This document shows positions 19,864-30,505 of a DNA stretch of 32,067 nt, piece by piece (positions within the stretch are counted from its first letter, which is position 1; every line of letters begins with the position of its first letter). The notes below the pieces were generated by a model. The model searched no databases. It was not told the origin of the DNA and saw only the letters and a program-made list of their open reading frames with translations. Origin of the DNA: Pseudomonadota bacterium (lineage in GTDB: Bacteria; Pseudomonadota; Alphaproteobacteria; Rhizobiales; Hyphomicrobiaceae); contig JAEZAW010000145.1 in the NCBI GenBank assembly GCA_023430315.1, positions 1 to 32,067 of the forward strand. Direction: 5' to 3'. The translations under genes were made by a program, and so were the position numbers.

Positions 19864-21167
19864 AGAATGAACTTCGAGAGATCGGCGTTGCGTGCAAGAT
19901 CGCCGACGCGCGCACGCACGTAGGCGGCATCCACCGCGACCGCGTTGCCGCCGCGATCGGATGCGTCGAACGAGATTTCGTCGAGGACGCGCTCCACGAC
20001 CGTGTGCAGGCGCCGCGCGCCGATATTCTCAACCGTCGAGTTCACCGCTGCTGCGATATCGGCAATCGCATCAATGGCGTCGTCGGTGAAGCTCAGTGTC
20101 AGGCCCTCGGTCGCCATGAGCGCGATGTACTGCTTGATGAGGCTCGCCTGCGGCTCCGTGAGAATGCGGCGGAAGTCCTCGCGCGTCAGCGGCTTCAGCT
20201 CGACGCGGATCGGCAAACGACCCTGCAGCTCGGGGAGCAGGTCTGAGGGCTTGGCGAGATGGAAGGCGCCGGAGGCAATGAACAGAATATGGTCGGTCTT
20301 GATCGGCCCGTACTTGGTCGCGACCGTCGTCCCCTCGATGAGCGGCAGGAGGTCGCGCTGCACGCCTTCGCGGCTGACATCGGCACCACCACGGCCCGCC
20401 GCGTCACTACGCGAGCAGATCTTGTCGATCTCGTCGAGGAAGACGATGCCGTTGTTCTCGACGAGCTTCACCGCCTCCACGGCAATCTGATCGCTGTCGA
20501 GCAGCTTGTCGCTCTCCTGGCCGATGAGCTGCTCGTAGCTCTGGCCAACCGTAAGACGCCGCGTCTTCATGCGCTGGCCGAAAGCCTTGCCGAGCATCTC
20601 GCTGATGTTGACCATCCCCATCTGACCGCCGGGAATATCCATCGTCGGGAAGGCCGGCGCACTATCGGCCACCTGGATCTCGATCTCCTTGTCGTTGAGC
20701 TCGTTGCCACGCAGGCGCTTACGGAAGACCTCGCGTGTCGAGGGCTGCGCGCCGGGACCGACGAGCGCATCGAGCACGCGTTCCTCGGCGTTCTTCTCGG
20801 CAAGTGCCTTGACCTCGCGGCGCTTCGTATCGCGCACGAGCGCCACGCCGGCCTCGACGAGATCGCGCACGATGCTGTCGACGTCGCGGCCGACATAACC
20901 GACCTCGGTGAACTTCGTCGCTTCGACCTTGAGGAAGGGCGCGCCCGCGAGCTTTGCGAGGCGGCGCGAGATCTCCGTTTTGCCGCAGCCCGTCGGGCCG
21001 ATCATGAGGATGTTCTTCGGCTGCACTTCCTCACGCAGCTCGCCCTCGAGCTGCTGGCGCCGCCAGCGGTTCCGAAGCGCGATCGCCACCGCGCGTTTGG
21101 CGTCGCCCTGGCCGACGATATAGCGGTCGAGCTCCGAGACGATCTCGCGGGGAGAAAAATTGGACAT
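19860..21167 (-). CDS. hslU: ATP-dependent protease ATPase subunit HslU
   Basis: This 435-aa AAA+ unfoldase feeds substrates to the HslV peptidase. It starts MSNFSPREIVSELDRYIVGQ and has Walker A GPTGCGKTE at about residues 57-65, the pore motif KFTEVGYVGRDVDS, Walker B IVFLDEIDKI, sensor region HILFIASGAFH and DLLPELQGRLPIRVEL, and the C-terminal tail ADLSKFIL that docks into HslV. Length and motifs are normal. The usual partner gene hslV, commonly just upstream, is not there: the sequence upstream of the start is a 223-bp intergenic region before boxC on the opposite strand. It converges with folB. Confidence 0.97.
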   Translation of the reverse strand: MSNFSPREIVSELDRYIVGQGDAKRAVAIALRNRWRRQQLEGELREEVQPKNILMIGPTGCGKTEISRRLAKLAGAPFLKVEATKFTEVGYVGRDVDSIVRDLVEAGVALVRDTKRREVKALAEKNAEERVLDALVGPGAQPSTREVFRKRLRGNELNDKEIEIQVADSAPAFPTMDIPGGQMGMVNISEMLGKAFGQRMKTRRLTVGQSYEQLIGQESDKLLDSDQIAVEAVKLVENNGIVFLDEIDKICSRSDAAGRGGADVSREGVQRDLLPLIEGTTVATKYGPIKTDHILFIASGAFHLAKPSDLLPELQGRLPIRVELKPLTREDFRRILTEPQASLIKQYIALMATEGLTLSFTDDAIDAIADIAAAVNSTVENIGARRLHTVVERVLDEISFDASDRGGNAVAVDAAYVRARVGDLARNADLSKFIL

Positions 21168-21289
21168 TCAGTGCGCACCTCATGCTGCGGCTGCCCGAAC
21201 GGTGCCGCCCGAGGTGTTATCTGGCGCTCTCTGGCCCTTCGGGCAACCCCCCTGCCCTCGCGATGCGCAGTTAGGGCACGATTCCCATT

Positions 21290-21302
21290 GCTTCCCGGAA
21301 GC
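21290..21302. promoter_or_regulatory. Palindrome in the hslU-boxC intergenic region
   Basis: GCTTCCCGGAAGC is a perfect 6+1+6 palindrome between the divergent hslU and boxC genes. It could be an operator for a box regulator, but such short palindromes occur by chance and no regulator gene is nearby. Confidence 0.25.
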
Positions 21303-21390
21303 GGAGGGTGGACTCTCGGCCCAATTCATCCGCCCCCGAATGGCCGCTAGAACCGCTTAAAGGGGGCAGGAGGATGCCAGGGAGGACGCT

Positions 21391-23076
<1,686 letters not shown>

Positions 23077-23100
23077 AATCCGCCGCACAGGAGGAAACGC

Positions 23101-24558
23101 ATGACAACGAACGCCCAAGGCGCCGTCGACTACTCGACGAAGATCCCGAACAACGTCGGCCTCAATGACGACCAGCGCGTCCTCAAGGCACTGGAGCAGT
23201 GGCATCCCGGCTATATCGACTGGTGGATGACCATGGGACCGGAAGGTTTCCAGACCTCCGACGTCTATCTCCGCACGGCCATCTCGATCGATCCAAAGGG
23301 TTGGGCCAAGTTCGACTACGTGAAGATGCCCGAGTACCGTTGGGGTATTCTTCTTGCGCCGCAGGACGACAACCGGCTCGTGAACTTCGGTGCGCACAAG
23401 GGCGAGAAGGCGTGGCAGGAAGTGCCGGGCGAGTACCGCGCCATGCTGCGCCGCCTCGTCGTCATCCAGGGCGACACGGAACCCGCGAGCGTCGAGCAGC
23501 AGCGCCATCTCGGCAAGACCGCACCCTCGCTCTACGACATGCGCAATCTCTTTCAGGTGAATGTCGAGGAGGGTCGCCACCTCTGGGCCATGGTCTATCT
23601 GCTGCACAAGTACTTTGGCCGCGATGGTCGCGAGGAAGCGGACGGCCTTCTGCAGCGGCGATCCGGTGACGAGGACAAGCCTCGCATGCTGGGCGCGTTC
23701 AACGAGTCAACGCCGGACTGGCTCTCGTTCTTCATGTTCACGTTCTTCACCGACCGCGACGGCAAGATGCAGCTCGAAAGCCTCGCGCAATCGGGCTTCG
23801 ATCCGCTCTCGCGCACGTGCCGCTTCATGCTGACGGAAGAAGCGCATCACATGTTCGTCGGCGAGACGGGTGTCGGGCGCACCATCGAGCGCACGTGCGA
23901 AGCGATGAAGGCCGCAGGCATCGAGGATCCCTATGACGTCAACCGCGTGCGCGCGCTGGGCGTCGTCGATCTGCCGACCCTGCAGAAGAAGGCCAATCTG
24001 CACTTCTCGCTCTCGCTCGACCTCTTCGGCTCGGAGGTCTCGACGAACGCCGCGAATTTCTACAACTCCGGCCTCAAGGGTCGTTTCAATGAAACGCGCA
24101 TCGATGACGACCACCTGCTCACGGGCGCAACCTATCCAGTCCTGAAATTCGTCGATGGCGCCATCAAGATGATCGACGAGCCGGCACTGACCGCGATCAA
24201 CATGCGCCTCAGAGACGACTATGTGCGGGATTGCCAGGGTGGCATTTCGCGCTGGAACCGGATCATCGAGAAGGCTGGCGTCAAGTTCCAGCTCACCCTG
24301 CCCTCGGTCGCTTTCAACAGGGGCATTGGCGAGTTCCGCAATATCTACGCCTCGCCCGATGGTCAGCACCTCACGGATGGTGAATGGGCCGCACGGAAGG
24401 ACGAATGGCTGCCCTCGAAGGATGACGGCGCCTTCATCGAGAGCCTCATGAAACCCTGCTGGGATCGCGGTAAATATGCCGGCTGGATCGCGCCGCCCAA
24501 GGTCGGCATCGACAGCAAGCCCGGCGACTTCGAGTACGTGAAGATTGCGGTTTCGTAA
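23101..24558 (+). CDS. boxB: Benzoyl-CoA 2,3-epoxidase, oxygenase subunit BoxB
   Basis: This 485-aa diiron oxygenase inserts one oxygen atom into benzoyl-CoA to give 2,3-epoxybenzoyl-CoA. Two helix motifs with Glu and His ligands are visible: NVEEGRHLWAMVYLLHKYFG near residue 155 and FMLTEEAHHMFVGETGVG near residue 243. The N-terminus VDYSTKIPNNVGLNDDQRVL and the stretch WHPGYIDWWMTMGPEGFQ are characteristic of BoxB. AGGAGG lies 7 nt before the ATG. It needs electrons from the reductase BoxA, whose gene is not in the window, and the substrate from a benzoate-CoA ligase, also absent here. Confidence 0.97.
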   Translation: MTTNAQGAVDYSTKIPNNVGLNDDQRVLKALEQWHPGYIDWWMTMGPEGFQTSDVYLRTAISIDPKGWAKFDYVKMPEYRWGILLAPQDDNRLVNFGAHKGEKAWQEVPGEYRAMLRRLVVIQGDTEPASVEQQRHLGKTAPSLYDMRNLFQVNVEEGRHLWAMVYLLHKYFGRDGREEADGLLQRRSGDEDKPRMLGAFNESTPDWLSFFMFTFFTDRDGKMQLESLAQSGFDPLSRTCRFMLTEEAHHMFVGETGVGRTIERTCEAMKAAGIEDPYDVNRVRALGVVDLPTLQKKANLHFSLSLDLFGSEVSTNAANFYNSGLKGRFNETRIDDDHLLTGATYPVLKFVDGAIKMIDEPALTAINMRLRDDYVRDCQGGISRWNRIIEKAGVKFQLTLPSVAFNRGIGEFRNIYASPDGQHLTDGEWAARKDEWLPSKDDGAFIESLMKPCWDRGKYAGWIAPPKVGIDSKPGDFEYVKIAVS

Positions 24559-24610
24559 CTCGCGGATCCCACTCCGTAACGCTATAGGGGTGGCGACCAT
24601 CTGCTGGCCG

Positions 24611-24635
24611 GGAACCTGTCGGCGTGCGGCAAGTT
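24611..24635 (+). promoter_or_regulatory. Possible sigma-EcfG-type promoter before the prolyl isomerase gene
   Basis: GGAAC (24611-24615), 16-nt spacer, AGTT (24632-24635). The leader to the GTG at 24806 would be about 165 nt. It is the only such exact-spacing match I found in the right half of the window. Confidence 0.35.
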
Positions 24636-24805
24636 GATCCGGCAAAGCATCGATGGCCGTATACCGGCGGTCACAATCGCGCCATACCACTCAAGCTTGG
24701 CTTGGCGGCGCGCCGGCTTGCAATTAAGGCTGTGCCGCCCCGGACTACTCGCGCTCAGCATACAGCGCACCATACCGGGCTTACCCCTAACAAGGATCGC
24801 GACCC

Positions 24806-25708
24806 GTGAACAAAGTGATGAAAGCCGTCATCGCCGCTGCGTTGCTCGCCGCACCGCTTCCCACCGCGATCCACATCGCACACACCGCCAAGGCGCAAGA
24901 GAAACAAGAGAAAGTCGTCGCCAAGGTCAATGGCAAGTCCATTACCGAGTCCGACATGCAGCTTGCCGAGGCGGAGATCGGCAATGAGCTAGGCAATATC
25001 CCGGCCGAAGCTCGTCGCCGCGTCATTCTCGAGTACGTGATCGAGAACCAGCTCTTTGCGGATGCCGCCGAGGCCGCTAAGCTCGGCAGTGGCGCGGCAT
25101 TCGAAGAGCGGATGAACTATTGGCGCCGCCGGGCACTGCGCGAATACTACTTCGAGGCGGAGCTGAAAAACTCGGTCAGCGATGCCGATGCGAAGAAGTT
25201 CTACGACCAGCAGGTCGGCAACGCGAAGGCCCAGGAGGAAGTGCGGGCCCGGCATATCCTGGTCGAGAGCGAGGCACTCGCCAAGGAGCTGCACGGCCGT
25301 ATCGGCAAAGGCGAGGACTTCGTCGCGCTCGCCAAGGAGCATTCGAAGGATCCGGGCAGCAAGGAAGACGGCGGCGATCTCGGCTACTTCGGCAAAGGGC
25401 AGATGGTGCCGGTGTTCGAGGAGACGGCATTCGCGCTGAAGGCCGGCCAGGTCTCCGCGCCCGTGAAGAGCCAGTTCGGCTGGCACATCGTGAAGGTCGA
25501 GGATCGCCGCCAGCGCGGTGCACCGCCCTTCGACGCGATCAAGGAGCGTCTCGTCGCCTCGATGATCCATCGCAAGGCGCAGGAGGTCGCAGCGGATCTC
25601 AGGGCAAAGGCACAGCTCGAGTACGTCGATGCGGCCATCAAGGCGCAGATCGACCAGGAGCGCGCGATCAAGCCGGCCCCCGGCATCACGCCGGCGCCGA
25701 AGCAGTAA
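24806..25708 (+). CDS. Secreted parvulin-type peptidylprolyl isomerase
   Basis: The 300-aa protein has a signal sequence (MKAVIAAALLAAPLP region, cleavage near AKAQE). A SurA/PrsA-like N-terminal helical domain follows (VVAKVNGKSITESDMQLAEA, RVILEYVIENQLFADAAEAA), then a parvulin domain: VRARHILVESEALAKELHGR, FVALAKEHSKDPGSKEDGGD, LGYFGKGQMVPVFEETAFAL and SQFGWHIVKVEDRR. It would assist folding of periplasmic and outer-membrane proteins. GTG at 24806 follows an AAGGAT box; an ATG at 24818 is possible. It ends with a Pro-rich tail and converges on lipB with 5 nt between the stops. Confidence 0.92.
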   Translation: MNKVMKAVIAAALLAAPLPTAIHIAHTAKAQEKQEKVVAKVNGKSITESDMQLAEAEIGNELGNIPAEARRRVILEYVIENQLFADAAEAAKLGSGAAFEERMNYWRRRALREYYFEAELKNSVSDADAKKFYDQQVGNAKAQEEVRARHILVESEALAKELHGRIGKGEDFVALAKEHSKDPGSKEDGGDLGYFGKGQMVPVFEETAFALKAGQVSAPVKSQFGWHIVKVEDRRQRGAPPFDAIKERLVASMIHRKAQEVAADLRAKAQLEYVDAAIKAQIDQERAIKPAPGITPAPKQ

Positions 25709-25713
25709 GCAGG

Positions 25714-26400
25714 CTATTCGATTCTGGTCGGGCCGAAGCGCTGCTCGAAGGCGGCGCGGAGTGCCCGATCGACATCGCTCATCCCGGCGCGAATGCCGAG
25801 ATCGGCGAGCGAGGTGACGCCGTGTGCGCTGACGCCGCACGGCACGATGCCTGAGAAGTGCTCGAGGTCGGGCGCGACATTCAGGCTGATGCCGTGGAAG
25901 CTGATCCAGCGGCGCAAGCGAATGCCGATCGCCGCGATCTTGTCCTCCACACCGGCCCCTCGCTCCGGCCGACGCACCCACACCCCGACACGATCGCTGC
26001 GCGTCTCGCCGATGACATCGAATGCCGCGAGCGTGTCGATCAGCCAGGCCTCGAGATCATGCACGAAGGCGCGCACATCCGCGCCGCGCCGGCGCACATC
26101 GAGCATGACATAGGCCACGCGCTGCCCCGGTCCGTGATAGGTGTACTGGCCGCCGCGGCCAGCCGTGTAGACCGGGAAGCGATCGGGCGCGACGAGGTCG
26201 ACCGACTTGGCGCTCGTTCCTGCCGTGTAGAGCGGCGGATGCTCCAGCAGCCAGATGAGTTCGCCCGCCTCGCCATCGGCAATGGCCTTGGCGCGCGCCT
26301 CCATGAAGGCCAGCGCCTCCGGATAGGCCACGGGCTCATCGCTCACGCGCCAGCCGACAATGGACTGGAGGCTGGCGAGATTGCTCACGTGCTGCGTCAT
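25714..26400 (-). CDS. lipB: Octanoyltransferase LipB
   Basis: This 228-aa enzyme transfers octanoyl groups from acyl carrier protein to lipoyl domains in lipoate synthesis. The family signature RGGQYTYHGPGQ is at about residues 82-93, the catalytic Lys in DKIAAIGIRLRRWISFHGIS near residue 154, and the catalytic Cys in FSGIVPCGVSAHGVTSLAD near residue 188. LIWLLEHPPLYTAGTSA is the N-terminal substrate-site motif. Length is normal and the start at 26400 gives the expected N-terminus. It is monocistronic here, with convergent and divergent neighbours. Confidence 0.96.
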   Translation of the reverse strand: MTQHVSNLASLQSIVGWRVSDEPVAYPEALAFMEARAKAIADGEAGELIWLLEHPPLYTAGTSAKSVDLVAPDRFPVYTAGRGGQYTYHGPGQRVAYVMLDVRRRGADVRAFVHDLEAWLIDTLAAFDVIGETRSDRVGVWVRRPERGAGVEDKIAAIGIRLRRWISFHGISLNVAPDLEHFSGIVPCGVSAHGVTSLADLGIRAGMSDVDRALRAAFEQRFGPTRIE

Positions 26401-26563
26401 GGGGTGCGGTCTACACGAATTGCGGGCTTTTCGCGAGCGGCGGGCTCTCCAGTCGCTACCACCTGAAGGTAGTGCGTCAACTCAACTGGCACACCACCCT
26501 GGACCTGTCGGCCCTGCTGTGCGATTTCGGCGCTGCAGCATCCCTCTGAGCCAGGCCAATCCC

Positions 26564-27007
26564 ATGACCCAAGCCGCGACCGAAGCCCTCATCCGCCGCT
26601 ATTACGACGCCTTCAACAGCGGCGATATCGCGGGAATGCTGGCCTGCCTGGCCGAGGACGTCATCCACGACGCCAACCAAGGTGCCCGCCGTGTCGGCAA
26701 AAAGCTGTTCGCGGACTTCTGCCACCACATGAGCGAGACCTACCAGGAGCGGCTGACCGATATAGCCATCATGACGAGCCCCGATGGTAAGCGGGCAGCT
26801 GCGGAGTTCAATGTCCACGGCACGTATCTCAAAACCGACGAGGGCCTGCCGCCCGCAACGGGACAGAAGTACCAGCTCCCGGCCGGCACGTTCTTCGTGG
26901 TCGCCGACGGCAAGATCACGCGCGTAACCACGTACTACAATCTGACTGACTGGCTCCTGCAGGTGGCCGGCGAGGCGCTGGCCAAGGAACTCGCCGGCAA
27001 GGGCTAA
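26564..27007 (+). CDS. NTF2-like, ketosteroid-isomerase-related protein
   Basis: This 147-aa protein has the SnoaL/NTF2-like cone fold pattern: ALIRRYYDAFNSGDIAGMLA, CLAEDVIHDANQGARRVGKK, and later GKITRVTTYYNLTDWLLQV. It matches a conserved steroid-delta-isomerase-related subfamily; no enzyme activity is proven for it. The start at 26564 was chosen because MTQAATEAL is the family N-terminus; the frame is open to 26360, but that stretch overlaps the lipB start region. The GNAT gene begins 9 nt after its stop, and the two plus the carbon-nitrogen hydrolase form a tight operon. Confidence 0.82.
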   Translation: MTQAATEALIRRYYDAFNSGDIAGMLACLAEDVIHDANQGARRVGKKLFADFCHHMSETYQERLTDIAIMTSPDGKRAAAEFNVHGTYLKTDEGLPPATGQKYQLPAGTFFVVADGKITRVTTYYNLTDWLLQVAGEALAKELAGKG

Positions 27008-27016
27008 GGAACCGCA

Positions 27017-27607
27017 ATGGCGCTGCGCGTCGAGAGCCTGACCGGAGCTGCCGTACGCGCGGCCATACCGGAGCTTGCGCGCCTGCGCGTCGCCGTGTTC
27101 CGCGACTGGCCGTATCTCTACGACGGCACGCTCAACTACGAGATGGCCTATCTGCGCCGGTTCGCCTCCTCGAGCGATGCCGTGGTCGTCGCCGCGTGTG
27201 ATGGCGATACCGTCGTGGGGGCTGCAACCGGCGCGCCGCTCGCCGATCATGCCGAAGCGTTCGGCAAGGCATTCACGGATCGCGGCCACGACATCCAGAG
27301 CATCTTCTATTGTGGCGAGTCCGTATTGCTCTCGGATTATCGTGGACGTGGGCTCGGTCATGCTTTCTTCGATGGCCGCGAGGCGCCCGCGCGTGCGCTC
27401 GGGCGCTTCAAGACCATCACCTTCTGCGGTGTCGTCAGGCCCGACGATCATCCACTGAAGCCCGGGAGTTATCGCCCGCTCGATGCCTTCTGGACGAAGC
27501 GCGGATACGCGAAGGTCGAGGGTCTGACCGGATCGTTCGCCTGGAAGGACATCGACCAGGACGAGGAGACACCAAAGCTCATGCAGTTCTGGATGAAGGC
27601 GCTTTGA
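27017..27607 (+). CDS. GNAT family N-acetyltransferase
   Basis: The protein has 196 residues. The acetyl-CoA loop is YRGRGLGHAFFDGRE at about residues 111-125, preceded by the core strand SIFYCGESVLLS and followed by TITFCGVVRPDDHPLKPGSY and FWTKRGYAKVEGLTGSFAWK. The N-terminus includes IPELARLRVAVFRDWPYLYD, typical of one uncharacterised GNAT subgroup. TAAGGA lies 5 nt before the start. It lies between the NTF2-like gene and the carbon-nitrogen hydrolase gene, with only one base between its stop and the next ATG, so these products probably act on the same metabolite. Substrate unknown. Confidence 0.87.
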   Translation: MALRVESLTGAAVRAAIPELARLRVAVFRDWPYLYDGTLNYEMAYLRRFASSSDAVVVAACDGDTVVGAATGAPLADHAEAFGKAFTDRGHDIQSIFYCGESVLLSDYRGRGLGHAFFDGREAPARALGRFKTITFCGVVRPDDHPLKPGSYRPLDAFWTKRGYAKVEGLTGSFAWKDIDQDEETPKLMQFWMKAL

Positions 27608-27608
27608 C

Positions 27609-28520
27609 ATGACCGCGTCCGCCCGAACTGTCCGCATTGCCGCTGCCGCCTATCCGCTCGACGCACTGCCGACGCTTGGCGCCATCGAGGACAAGATCGC
27701 GCGATGGGTTGCGGAGGCCGCGGCTGATGGCGCGGAGTTGCTGGTCTTTCCCGAGTATGGCGCCATGGAACTGGCAGCGCCTGCTGGCGAGGCGGTTGTC
27801 GCAAGCCTCGACGCATCTCTCGCAGCCGTTTCAGACGCGCGAGACCGCATCGACGCCGTGCACGCCGATCTCGCGGAACGGCACAAGGTGCACATTCTCG
27901 GTGCGAGCGGACCACGTCTCGGGACCGACGGGCGTTATCGAAATACCGCGCGCTTCTTCGCACCCTCCGGCCGTTCAGGCGCGCAGGACAAACGTGTCAT
28001 GACGCCCTTCGAGCACGACTGGGGCATCGTACCGGGCGACAGCACGCAGGTGTTCGACACGACACTTGGGCGGATCGGCGTCGCGATCTGCTACGACAGC
28101 GAGTTCCCGATGCTCGTGCGCGCGATGATCGAAGCCGGCGCCGGGATCATCCTCGTACCGACCTGCACCGAGTTCGTCTCAGGCTATCACCGCATCCGTA
28201 CATCGGCCATGGCGCGCGCGCTCGAAGGGACCTGCGTGACGGTCGTATCGCCGACCGTCGGCGATTCCACGTGGTCTCCGGCCGTCGACTACAACAATGG
28301 CGCTGCAGGGATTTACGTCCCTGCCGAGGCGGGTATCTCCGAAACAGGCATTCTCGCCGAGGGCAAACTCAACGCAACAGGCTGGATCCATGCCACGGCC
28401 GATCTCGCCGCACTGGCCCGGCTTGCCGATACGGGCGAGATGCGCAATCGCGCCGACTGGCGGCTTCAGCCGGGTGGGATCGACGCCCTCCCGCCCGCGA
28501 CCGTGGTCTCGCTCCTTTGA
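27609..28520 (+). CDS. Carbon-nitrogen hydrolase (nitrilase superfamily)
   Basis: This 303-aa protein has the Glu-Lys-Cys triad: Glu in LLVFPEYGAMEL near residue 48, Lys in AQDKRVMTPFEHDWG near residue 127, and Cys in GVAICYDSEFPMLVRAM near residue 160. It ends with features of the amidase branch (VTVVSPTVGDSTWSPAVDYN, GAAGIYVPAEAG). It hydrolyses an amide or nitrile, probably releasing ammonia; the substrate is not known. In the operon with GNAT and NTF2-like genes it may deacylate or deaminate an acetylated amine. Start follows the GNAT stop by one base. Confidence 0.9.
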   Translation: MTASARTVRIAAAAYPLDALPTLGAIEDKIARWVAEAAADGAELLVFPEYGAMELAAPAGEAVVASLDASLAAVSDARDRIDAVHADLAERHKVHILGASGPRLGTDGRYRNTARFFAPSGRSGAQDKRVMTPFEHDWGIVPGDSTQVFDTTLGRIGVAICYDSEFPMLVRAMIEAGAGIILVPTCTEFVSGYHRIRTSAMARALEGTCVTVVSPTVGDSTWSPAVDYNNGAAGIYVPAEAGISETGILAEGKLNATGWIHATADLAALARLADTGEMRNRADWRLQPGGIDALPPATVVSLL

Positions 28521-28591
28521 GGAGGCTACAGCTTCCCACGGCAGCGGACTTTCTCTAGAAGAAGCCGGCTGCCAGCTCGAACGAGGTTTTT

Positions 28592-29320
28592 ATGGAAAAG
28601 GGCACCCGTCTCGCGAACCGCATCGCGCTCGTCACCGGCGCCTCGCGCGGGATCGGTCGTGCCGTGGCCATCGGCCTCGCGCGCGAAGGGGCGCATGTGG
28701 TTCTGCTGGCGCGCACGGTCGGCGGGCTCGAGGAAGTGGATGACGAGATCCGCGCCTTCGGCGGTACTGCGACGCTCGTCAATCTGGACCTGAAGCAGAG
28801 CGACAAGGTCGATGCGCTGGGGCCGACGCTCTACCAGCGCTGGGGCAAGCTCGACATTCTCGTCGCCAATGCAGGCGTGCTCGGGCCGCTCTCGCCGCTC
28901 GCCCACATCACCGGCGATGCCTGGAACGAGGTCATCGAGGTCAATCTCACGGCCAACTGGCGGCTCATCCGCTCGCTCGATCCCGTGCTCAGGCGCTCGG
29001 ACGCGGCGCGCGCGGTATTCGTCTCCTCGGGCGCAGCAGCGGCGAAGAACGCCTATTGGGGGCCCTACTCGGTCTCCAAGGCGGGACTGGAGGCGCTGGT
29101 CAAAACCTATGCCCACGAGGTCGCGAGCACGCCGATCAAGGTGAATTTGCTCAATCCGGGCCCGGTGCGCACAACCATGCGCCAGCGCGCCTTTCCGGGA
29201 GAAAATCCTGCTACGCTCCCCGAGCCCGAAGCGCTCGTGCCCCTTTTCCTCGATCTGGTCGATGCCGGGCAGGTCGAGAGCGGCAAGGTCTATGACTTCA
29301 AGACCGGCACGAGCAAATAG
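28592..29320 (+). CDS. SDR family oxidoreductase (YciK-like)
   Basis: The protein has 242 residues. Cofactor motif is VTGASRGIGRAVAIGLAREG at about residues 14-33, then LVANAGVLGPLSPL, catalytic Ser in AVFVSSGAAAAKNAYWGPYS and YSVSKAGLEALVKTYAHEV with Tyr and Lys. It resembles the YciK-type SDR group, for which no firm substrate is known. GAGG lies 6 nt before the ATG at 28592. It begins 71 nt after the carbon-nitrogen hydrolase and may be part of that transcript. Confidence 0.85.
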   Translation: MEKGTRLANRIALVTGASRGIGRAVAIGLAREGAHVVLLARTVGGLEEVDDEIRAFGGTATLVNLDLKQSDKVDALGPTLYQRWGKLDILVANAGVLGPLSPLAHITGDAWNEVIEVNLTANWRLIRSLDPVLRRSDAARAVFVSSGAAAAKNAYWGPYSVSKAGLEALVKTYAHEVASTPIKVNLLNPGPVRTTMRQRAFPGENPATLPEPEALVPLFLDLVDAGQVESGKVYDFKTGTSK

Positions 29321-29451
29321 CGTTTCCCGATCAGTTGCATAGGGCCTTCGCCCCGCGGCACCTTGCAGCCGGCAGAGCCGGGAACTAGGTTGACCGCAAA
29401 GCCCGGGCGCGCCCTTACGCCCGCAAATCAATCGAGGAGCCCGAAGCCATC

Positions 29452-30501
29452 GTGACCTTCGCTGAAGGCGTCGCCGCTGCTGTCGGCCGCACCCCCCTCA
29501 TCAAGCTGCGCCGCGTCTCCGAGGAGACCGGATGCACCATCCTCGGCAAGGCCGAGTTCATGAACCCGGGCCAGTCGGTCAAAGACCGCGCGGCCCTGTT
29601 CATCATCCAGGATGCCGTCGCCAAGGGCCAGCTCAGGCCTGGCGGCACGATCGTCGAAGGCACGGCGGGCAACACCGGCATCGGCCTCACGGTGATCGGC
29701 AATGCGCTCGGCTACCGCTCGGTCATCGTGATCCCCGAGACGCAGACGCAGGAGAAGAAGGATGCCCTGCGGCTGCTCGGCGCCGAGCTCGTCGAGGTGC
29801 CGGCCGTCCCGTACAGGAACCCGAACAACTACGTGAAGTACTCGGCGCGGCTCGCCGAGACGCTGGCTAAAACGCTACCGAACGGCGCCATCTGGGCGAA
29901 CCAGTTCGACAATGTCGCCAACCGCCAGGCGCACATCGAGACCACGGCGCCGGAAATCTGGGACGCGCTCGACGGCAAGGTCGATGGCTTCGTGTCCGCC
30001 GTCGGATCGGGTGGCACGCTCGCAGGCACCGCTATCGGCCTCCGCGCGAAGAACCCGAAGGTGCAGATTGCGCTCGCCGACGTGCCGGGCGCCGCCCTAC
30101 ACAGCTACTACACGACGGGCGTGCTCAAGGCCGAAGGTTCCTCCATCACCGAAGGCATCGGCCAGGGCCGGATCACCGCGAACCTCGAAGGCTTCACGGT
30201 CGATCACTCTTATCTCATCCCGGACGCCGAGAGCGTCGCGATCGTCTTCCAGCTTCTCGCGGAAGAAGGTCTCTGCCTCGGCTCGTCCTCGGGCGTGAAT
30301 ATTGCGGGCGCCGTGCGCCTCGCGCGTGAGCTCGGCCCCGGCCACACCATCGTGACGCTGCTCTGTGACTACGGCACGCGTTACCAGTCCAAGCTCTTCA
30401 ATCCCGAGTTCCTGCGCTCGAAAAATCTCCCCGTGCCGAGCTGGCTCGCGAACCCGCCCGCTCCCGTGCCGACCGTTTTCGAACCGGTCGAAGGAACTTG
30501 A
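29452..30501 (+). CDS. Cysteine synthase A-like, PLP-dependent
   Basis: This 349-aa enzyme makes cysteine from O-acetylserine and sulfide, or acts as a close relative. The PLP Lys is in MNPGQSVKDRAALFIIQDAV at about residue 43, the phosphate-binding GTAGNTGIGLTVIGNALGY follows, then AVGSGGTLAG, and SSSGVNIAGAVRLA near the C-terminus. Start is GTG at 29452, with a GAGGAG box rather far upstream (about 12-17 nt). Downstream, alaX-like and sulfurtransferase genes follow at 4 and 30 nt, so the three likely form an operon linking cysteine synthesis and sulfur transfer. Confidence 0.9.
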   Translation: MTFAEGVAAAVGRTPLIKLRRVSEETGCTILGKAEFMNPGQSVKDRAALFIIQDAVAKGQLRPGGTIVEGTAGNTGIGLTVIGNALGYRSVIVIPETQTQEKKDALRLLGAELVEVPAVPYRNPNNYVKYSARLAETLAKTLPNGAIWANQFDNVANRQAHIETTAPEIWDALDGKVDGFVSAVGSGGTLAGTAIGLRAKNPKVQIALADVPGAALHSYYTTGVLKAEGSSITEGIGQGRITANLEGFTVDHSYLIPDAESVAIVFQLLAEEGLCLGSSSGVNIAGAVRLARELGPGHTIVTLLCDYGTRYQSKLFNPEFLRSKNLPVPSWLANPPAPVPTVFEPVEGT

Positions 30502-30505
30502 GCGC

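Noticed and set aside
20259..21350. 363-codon frame antisense to hslU
   Set aside because: It is the mirror of an unambiguous hslU gene; Leu/Asp/Glu/Arg-rich repeats of this kind are typical of antisense frames.
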